The notes under the pieces are model-generated. The model was not told the DNA's origin, made no database searches, and worked only from the letters and a program-made list of their open reading frames with translations. A stretch of 64,000 nucleotides of DNA, from positions 248,001 to 312,000 of the forward strand of contig JAAROD010000094.1 of NCBI GenBank assembly GCA_012274445.1. Direction: 5' to 3'. Shown here piece after piece: positions 57,401 through 64,000 of this stretch (positions are counted from its first letter, which is position 1; each line of letters begins with the position of its first letter). Origin of the DNA: Sclerotiophoma versabilis (taxonomy: Eukaryota; Ascomycota; Dothideomycetes; Pleosporales; Didymellaceae). The position numbers and the translations under genes are program-made.

Positions 57401-59978
57401 TCCAAGTTTGGCAACCGTGCTGTCAAATAGGAAAAACGCCAAACACGTCATCTTTTCAATTTTTATAACAACGTTGTCTCTCGTTCGGGATAGCTAATTG
57501 ACTGGCCCCCTACCGAAGCCCCTTCACGCACCTGAAGTTTTTCCAAGCTCAACAGCAGATAATGCGGCAAGATACCAGAGCAAAACCGAGCAAAACCATG
57601 ACAAATGACTTTGCTGATCTGCCGTGACACGCACTTGGTCAACAAGAAGTTTTGCTCTGGTGACACAACAAAGTATGAATCCCTCAAATCAGAACTCCAC
57701 TGATGCGGCGTTGTAGGAATGACTAGGATGAAACCCGCTTCTCTACCATCTCTGATGCAAGTAAGCCCTTACTCCTCCGATAACCGAATGGCCTCCGTGC
57801 TATTACTGCAGCGAGATCGGTCTTCAAACTCTGATTTGAACTGTCACTACCTCCAACTATCTCGATAACGACGCTCACAGAGTCTACAACAACATCAAAC
57901 TGTTCGCAATATATTTTCCCTTGGCCTTCAGGATCAGCTCTTGCTTACTGTCTCTTTTCTCAACATGTTCTTCTATGAGTACTCCAGAAGGGGTTCACTG
58001 TCATCTGACCCGTCTTTCATGTGTCGAAGAGTGATCCCGCACAAGTTCATTTGAATTAACGAATCTCCATGGGTTTCTTGTCAAAGTAAGGGTAGAAATC
58101 TGTTCACATCAGACTATACAGTTGGCGCATCAAATTGTAAATTTGCAAGGTGTGTTGGAGATACTGTACTCCATTGGGCCTAGCCACCACTGCCATTTCG
58201 TAACCAAACAATGCCTCTGTCAGGGACGAGCCGTTGGGAGACGGTTTGATGTGAGTATCAGGGAATTTCAGACTACTCTGTCAGTGGAATGCAGGCATAT
58301 GTGACTGAGCAGCTGATTGTAGGTCAAATTGCAACATAGTGATGTCAAGGTCAATACAAGACGAACTGATTATCGCATGCCTCGTATGTAGTTGCAGTAG
58401 TGCGATTATCCGCTTCTTAATGACGGGGCGGGAAGCTCCCGTCCTAGCCGACCGTTGATCGGCAAATTCGTCTGATCGGCTTGCTTCTCCACATTACCGC
58501 TTTGCTGACATGATGTGGCCTAGGGAAATGCCGCGCTCAGGCCCGTCCAGCAGCGAACGTGAGTGGTAGACATTTTTTCTTCGGTTCTTTACTACTTTTG
58601 AGCCTTTTTGTGTTACTTGTCTCTACTGTAAACTCTTTTGTACTCTTTGAAAGATGGAGTATCTTCTACTAAACACTGGTGAGCCCTTTTAATCCACTCA
58701 ACCATTTCCAGGACAAAGTCGGTTAGGTCAATGAGCCAGTTTATATTATCGTCAATATCGTTGTCACAAGATATCTCTATCAACTTCTTCAGCATAAAGA
58801 GATTAAGTAAAATGAATTTTCAGCTGGTAGGTAAGGTGCAGTGGTGATGGCAACTGTTAGTCACTGCCACATAGTAACCGCGCACTTGAGCAGGCGGGAG
58901 GGCAAATTCAAATATGAGATCCTAGCGAGTCGTGGCGCCAGATAATATCAGAGGGGAACCAGCCAAGGTGAGAACAGGTTTGGTCATGTCCACCACTCGA
59001 TGGACCGGCCGTAACGTAGGCGCTGATATTCATTGACGGCAGATTGCGCCCCCTCCCTTCCTTTCCCCAGGAAATAGCAAGAAACTAAGTAGCACATTTA
59101 TTGGGTTTGGGTGAAATGCGATGTTATTGCGACCCATGCATGGTGTTGTTGGCGCGCAGGAAGTCGCGCAGCTGCCTTGCCTTTCGTAGATACGTGCTAC
59201 TTCGCCCTTTTTGGTCACTTGGAGAGACCCAGTATCGTTAAGAATTTAGGCAAGGTTGTGTTGCATGAACAAAAGAACAGACAAAAGGCAGATTCGCCAG
59301 TGATGCAAAGGCTGATCTTGAGCATGCGGCGCCCGCCATCGTACACTGTCAACAAGGCTGCAAACAAGCAAGCACAAGGAATATCTCCAAGGAACACATG
59401 CATAGCGTACTAAACGTCCGTGAAAATAAGGGCTCTCTACCCAACCTTGGGCGATCTTATGGACCTTGGGAGCCTTGTGCGCCAACTCACCAACACCTCT
59501 ACGAGCACCTGCGATGCAGAATGCGTTTGCACGATGGCATCTGCGATTGTTCAAAAGCAGCTTTGTTGGGTCAGTTAGAGCTGATAAGCAAACAGCTCGC
59601 TCTACTCAGTTGCATGTGCGCATGACGACCTCCCCACACGGACAAGAGACAACACTGCGATTTGCACAACTCTGGCGAGAGTATTGTAGAGATGAGTATG
59701 GTTTTCTGGGTTTTGTGGCTGTCGAGAACTGCACGCGAAAGGCCGGTATTTCATACATCGTTCGGTGAGCGATGGTGTGCAGGAAAACATGACAGAACAC
59801 TTTTGCGGGCAATGAGAAGTGTGGACATTTAGATTCAGCAATGACGCGCGCCAGCTGTGTCTGGCGTTGCAAATTGTACAGTTGCAAAAATTTTGTTTTC
59901 TGACGCGGCAGCAGCTCTGTTCGAATAACGAGAGCTCTGGGCTTTTTAAGAGAGTCGACGGAGTCCACGTCATCTACT
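54426..59978. other. Gene-poor region, possible decayed genes
   Basis: 5.5 kb without an intact recognisable gene. Exon-like text appears near 54957-56172 in shifting frames. Elsewhere frames are short, such as 58795-58613 (minus, DIDDNINWLIDLTDFVLEM). An inverted GGCGGGAAGCTCCCG pattern sits near 58430. No mobile-element protein was seen. Confidence 0.45.
55903..56172 (+). pseudogene. Exon-like coding fragment of unknown family
   Basis: Following a possible acceptor (ccacggcag), the frame reads ILNAANWMYWAAASSPVHTW, then YESQADCGPISDSK, TTSWFLVRTSSFPSF and AIHLYQSYRTPLLFELSPA before a stop. Composition is strongly protein-like. Upstream candidate exons (for example GEMEILKLPNTVLAPRRVEL near 55700) lie in other frames with stops between, so the gene seems broken or my splice model is incomplete. 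Confidence 0.3.
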
Positions 59979-62900
59979 CTACATTGCACGTATCAAGTTC
60001 CATTCCGCCACCGTTCCACCCTCTGTTACGTCCTCGCTGTATTGATTGCCCTTCACACCCAAATGCGCAAACCGTCCACTCCACACATATTCACTCAATG
60101 TGATGTTCGTCTGATTGCCCACATATGTCTTGATCTCGTAAGCCGTCACGGGATCCCACGGCGAACTAATTTCCACCTTGCCTGCTGTGACATTCCTGAC
60201 GTCGTCACTGGTAGTTTCCGCAGAGAAGGGAGGCAGAGACGAGTTGGTAAAGTATATCTCGAAGTGTGCTGGTGGCCGCTCGCCCCAGTCCATTGCGATC
60301 TTGTTGATTGGATAAAAAGATGATTCACCGAGGTCCACTGTGAGGAAGCTGGTGACGTTGGAGAGCTCGGGCTGCCACTTCGTACTCGCTGCACCGTCAA
60401 TAGCTGCGATGGGAAATTGACCGGGTTTGTTGCCTTGAGGAGGCGGTAGAAGGGTACCGCATTGCAGAAGGTTGCCAGCAACGGTAAGTGTCTCGCCCAT
60501 AAGGCGATTGCGGATGACAAGAGGCTCGTCACCAAGTTCGAAGAAGGTGCTGTTGCGGCCGCTGCGAGTGCCAACTGTGACGGGAATAGGCTTTTCGAAG
60601 TAAGTCTCGTTTGCGGTGGGGAGAGTGTACTGTCCCCGAGGCAGGCGAGCGAGTGTTGTGTGAGTCGCGTTAGAAGTTGCGTTGATACCATGACCCATCC
60701 AATAGAATGTCCGGTAGTCAAGATACTCAATCTGTGGAGGCAGCGATGGGTCGACATCTAACCTGTCATAATACAGTCCTAGACCTAAATATCCGAAGAT
60801 TGCGACACGGTTTGTGCCGCCCATTCCTGTCAAGAAAGGAAACGCAGGATGGGTGCCACCATTCTCTTCGACGTTGTCTATTAGTTGCTCGGAATACTGG
60901 TACCAAGGCGCGCGTACGTACGGCGATGCTGAGTACAGATTGTAGGTGAAGCTCGAGCATCCAGAGGGAGAAACTTCGTTCGCAACAACTGCAAAGGAAG
61001 AGTAAGTCATGGCTGGTCCATCGAGGGATTGCTTGGCAGCGTAGTAGTCGAGATTGGACAGACTGTACTGGTTTGGGTAATGAAGCAGATCGTCAACTAG
61101 AACAACATCCGCCTGTTTGACCTGAACAGAGCCATTCATTCCAGCGTATTCCACAATGATGCCGGCATTCTCATTGACAGGAAGGCGCATCTTGGCAGCC
61201 TTGTCCGCCCAGCTAGCATTGGGGCTCCGACCAAACCAGCTGTTGAATTCATTCGTTTCCAGAAAATGTCGTTGAATGAGTGCGGTCGTGTAGCCAGCGT
61301 TATTGACTTGATTGGCGTACTCGTCAGGATCAGTGGCATTCCAGAGCTCATAAGCATCAGAGGTTTCGTTGAAGTTCAGTACTTGCCCAAAGAAATGCGC
61401 AATGGCGTTCGAAATGGGTAGCAGGGTGTCGTTGAAGTAATCTTGATCGCCGGTGATGATCATGTGGTTGTTGAAAGCTAGACTGATGTCACCGTTGAGA
61501 TGATACTCATAGTCAAAGCAAGCTCCTGTCCCCGTACAGTTGCCGAATCGTCCACTCGTCCACGGGTAGACCGCTCCTCCAGGCGTAAATCGACCGGTCT
61601 GGTTCTTGCTTGATGTATAGGCAGTCTCAACGTTCCTTTGCGCCTGTTCAAAGTGCTCGACTCTGTAGTTGATGACATTCTGCGCATGCTGCGGGTGCGA
61701 AACTTGAACGCCAGGGGCCATCCATACATCGGCGTCCCAAAAGATCATGCCTGCGTAACAGTCAGATCCAAGTCCGCAAACTGGAACACTGTAGATATTT
61801 AGCTGCGTGTTATTGCCAGCTGCAGCCACGGCATTGGGACCGACCATATTGGACAAGAGATAGAATGGGTTCGTTCGGGCTAGAATGTGAAGCTCCCGAA
61901 TGTTGGAGTCGTCAGGAAGCGAGCCATTTTGCAAATAATAGCTATCCACCGAATCCGGAGTAAGGATTGACTCCCACTCTTCGATGTGAGAGTGCAACAA
62001 CGAGTAGTAGCCTTCCTCAGCGCCGGATCTGGAGGCATTTTCAGCAACAGCTTGTGGGTCCGGGAAGGCATCCGTCGATGCAACGCCGACAAACTTGTTC
62101 AGCTCAGTTGGCCTCCATGCTGTCAGCTCGACCTGCACAGATTGCGCAATACTCGAACCATTTCCATCGTTGAAGAAGCCCTCCTCGACCCGTTGGCGAG
62201 TCTTAAAATCCACCCAATCACTACCGCTGAGTGTCGAATAAACGTAAGCTGTAACGTTGGTGATACTACCCGGTTGAACGGCAGACCAAATCGTTGGCGA
62301 ATCTTCCTCAAACTTCTTGTCAATGAAATCTGATCGAACAGCGCAATCTCCATCGAGTACATCATACACAGTAACGTTGATATCGCGAGTTGCTGTGAGC
62401 CGGAGCCTCACAGCCGCCTTGTTGACGTAGAACTTATGGACAAAAAGCTGATAGTCCACGTCGATGATACCGTCTCCGGAGCCACCAGGCTTCCAATTAT
62501 ATCGCCAACTTGCGATGCCGGCTTTGACATCAAGGCTTGAAACAAAGTCGGTGATGTGCTCTGGGTTCACCGAGGCATTCAGCAACTCCCCGTTCGCTTC
62601 AACCTGGAGCCCACTCCAATGCGGAATGCCGGCGACGAAGCTCTCCCAACCGTACTGGTACAACCAGGGGTAATTCGTGCCGTTTGTTCGAGGTTGACTA
62701 TTCCAAAGGCCTGCGATTGTAGAGAAAGTCTGTCGACGGCTGAAAAGTGGCCATCCGGAAATGACGTTGCCATCTACGGGCTCATCTACCTCGAAGAATG
62801 GCCCTGCAGAGGCAACATTGATGCCGAAGTAGCCGTTTGCGAGAGTCAAACGTGACTGATAATGGCCTTGATCCAGGGCGTGTGTGCGGATCGTCCAATT

Positions 62901-63014
62901 GTCATCGTCCCATTGTACGTTCTTGAATTGATCCTGCTCGCTGCTGCTGGAGCCGGAAACTAGGCGTGTAGTTGCTAGAAAAGCAAAAAAGGCTCCTGCT
63001 AACGACGCGAGCAT
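59979..63014 (-). CDS. Secreted acid trehalase (GH65)
   Basis: An intronless gene of 1011 aa starting MLASLAGAFFAFLATTRLVSG, a clear signal peptide. The mature protein has more than twenty N-glycosylation sequons. The N-terminal GH65 domain includes LTLANGYFGINVASAGPFFEVD and SGWPLFSRRQTFS. The catalytic barrel has GMIFWDADVWMAPGV, GGAVYPWTSGRFGNCTGTG and the acid residue region YEYHLNGDISLAFNNHM. The C-terminal part (INKIAMDWGERPPAHFEIYF) is a discoidin-like domain, as in fungal acid trehalases such as Aspergillus TreA and yeast Ath1. The enzyme splits external or vacuolar/wall trehalose into two glucose units. Full length and intact. Confidence 0.95.
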   Translation of the reverse strand: MLASLAGAFFAFLATTRLVSGSSSSEQDQFKNVQWDDDNWTIRTHALDQGHYQSRLTLANGYFGINVASAGPFFEVDEPVDGNVISGWPLFSRRQTFSTIAGLWNSQPRTNGTNYPWLYQYGWESFVAGIPHWSGLQVEANGELLNASVNPEHITDFVSSLDVKAGIASWRYNWKPGGSGDGIIDVDYQLFVHKFYVNKAAVRLRLTATRDINVTVYDVLDGDCAVRSDFIDKKFEEDSPTIWSAVQPGSITNVTAYVYSTLSGSDWVDFKTRQRVEEGFFNDGNGSSIAQSVQVELTAWRPTELNKFVGVASTDAFPDPQAVAENASRSGAEEGYYSLLHSHIEEWESILTPDSVDSYYLQNGSLPDDSNIRELHILARTNPFYLLSNMVGPNAVAAAGNNTQLNIYSVPVCGLGSDCYAGMIFWDADVWMAPGVQVSHPQHAQNVINYRVEHFEQAQRNVETAYTSSKNQTGRFTPGGAVYPWTSGRFGNCTGTGACFDYEYHLNGDISLAFNNHMIITGDQDYFNDTLLPISNAIAHFFGQVLNFNETSDAYELWNATDPDEYANQVNNAGYTTALIQRHFLETNEFNSWFGRSPNASWADKAAKMRLPVNENAGIIVEYAGMNGSVQVKQADVVLVDDLLHYPNQYSLSNLDYYAAKQSLDGPAMTYSSFAVVANEVSPSGCSSFTYNLYSASPYVRAPWYQYSEQLIDNVEENGGTHPAFPFLTGMGGTNRVAIFGYLGLGLYYDRLDVDPSLPPQIEYLDYRTFYWMGHGINATSNATHTTLARLPRGQYTLPTANETYFEKPIPVTVGTRSGRNSTFFELGDEPLVIRNRLMGETLTVAGNLLQCGTLLPPPQGNKPGQFPIAAIDGAASTKWQPELSNVTSFLTVDLGESSFYPINKIAMDWGERPPAHFEIYFTNSSLPPFSAETTSDDVRNVTAGKVEISSPWDPVTAYEIKTYVGNQTNITLSEYVWSGRFAHLGVKGNQYSEDVTEGGTVAEWNLIRAM

Positions 63015-64000
63015 GTGTCGGTATTGAGTGCAATGACGAGTTTGAGGGACAAAGCGACCTGTGGAGGCACGCGCGGGAGCGCCATCTTATACTTCGCAAG
63101 ACAAGACCCAGTGCCACGACAATCCGTTCACAGCCTGGGACCCGTCGCCTGTCACACGACGAGCAACCGTTCACTGCCGTTACCTTTTACTCTTCACCGC
63201 TCAGCCGCTAGGTCGATGGTCTGGCTGATCCGGCCTCTAAGGGCCACTTATTTCGCACGGCTCCACTGTCATGACGGTGGCGGCAGGGCTGGCGCGCAAG
63301 CCACATTCCACACTATACACGTACATTGATATCGGCAGAGGCGAATTCGAAAACGACAGAAAAACAAAAGTTGTGGTGATGACCAAATGCGCAAGATGGA
63401 AGCGAAGGGGTGCGCAACGTGCACAACCGCAAGGGTTACGAAAGCAGCGAGATTGACTAGCCACTTGCGGGATGACGTCTCCTGAGGTCGTTTCCCCGAT
63501 CTCGCACTTCCACTCGATACCCGAACATCGGCTCATCGACCTTTCACAATGCAGCCTGCTAGTTCCCAGTGCCGCTCTTTGACAGTACCAATTTATAACA
63601 CACTGACACAACTGTCTGCCGTGTGTCGTATCATCACCAGCCTCGTTGTAAAAGACAATATAAGAATTGATGTCCTCACATGCTTACTGGGAGTGTCGTA
63701 ACACCTTGCACCACACTAAGAACCCGTCCAACCTCAGCGCAATATCGAGATCATGCCACGTCGCAGCGCCTGAGTGCTCAGAGCCAGCCTGAAGTAACTT
63801 GTTGAATCACTCAATACTAGACCTTTCTCTCTGGAGTCATTGTGGAAACTCAATGTTGATTACTTAATCCTACAATAGCTTGATGATCTAATCCCGTGTC
63901 TCTGCACTACTATTTGCTCAACAACTCCAGGGAAACCAAAGCTTTAGCTGGCCCTTCCAGCTCCACCGAAAACGTTTTGATAATCGAGGTTGTGCATACT
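63015..64000. other. Acid trehalase upstream region to window end
   Basis: 985 bp. A 124-codon minus frame (63611-63237) and several plus frames overlap without features. No gene supported; the last 350 bp show only short frames. Confidence 0.55.

Noticed and set aside
1..64000. CRISPR arrays, bacterial operons or phage elements
   Set aside because: Introns and eukaryotic gene families throughout; the repeats seen are short tandem arrays without spacers.

Overview
This is a window of filamentous ascomycete (Pezizomycotina) nuclear DNA, most likely from a Dothideomycete. The signs are short introns of about 45-190 bp with GT..AG ends and CTAAC-type branch points, orthologues of standard Pezizomycotina housekeeping genes, an Aspergillus-type creC, and a kinase family and an Sfp1-like sequence that resemble those of Pleosporales-type fungi. 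The class is inferred from remembered protein families; no search was run.

Layout. 1-8.2 kb: a low-complexity cortex or eisosome-like protein (3' end off the window), the Miro GTPase gem1, and divergently the WD40 catabolite-repression gene creC. 9.9-11.8 kb: an alpha-arrestin of the CreD/ApyA type. 12.5-14.5 kb: a thioredoxin-like protein, convergent with a GH18 chitinase-like enzyme that carries a C-terminal UBA domain. 14.9-17.7 kb: the PSTAIRE cyclin-dependent kinase (cdk1/nimX), divergent from an AlkB-type dioxygenase. 18.3-26 kb: translation termination factor eRF3 (sup35) with a prion-like N-domain, a Yrb30-type RanGTP-binding protein, a BSD-domain protein and the ribosome-biogenesis factor tsr2. 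26.5-31.3 kb: two tandem related kinase genes. The second lacks its N-lobe, and a decayed piece of an Sfp1-like zinc-finger gene lies between them, possibly spliced onto the first. 32.5-37.3 kb: a large secreted Ser/Thr-rich wall or adhesin-like protein. 38.5-40.6 kb: an Ego1/Meh1 (LAMTOR1-like) lysosomal anchor and an unknown zinc-binding protein. 42.3-47.8 kb: an HMT1-type half ABC transporter and a cytochrome P450. 47.8-60 kb: a gene-poor stretch with fragmentary, stop-interrupted reading frames and two small hypothetical genes. 60-63 kb: a secreted acid trehalase (GH65).

Most genes are unrelated housekeeping neighbours. The suggestive groupings are creC beside an alpha-arrestin (both tied in Aspergillus to ubiquitin control of carbon catabolite repression) and the rearranged kinase/Sfp1 locus. 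Several genes begin with a tiny coding exon (5, 10, 21, 34, 37 or 45 nt), so simple ORF calls miss the true starts. Exon joins below were set by hand from splice sites, reading phase and family knowledge; there is no transcript evidence.
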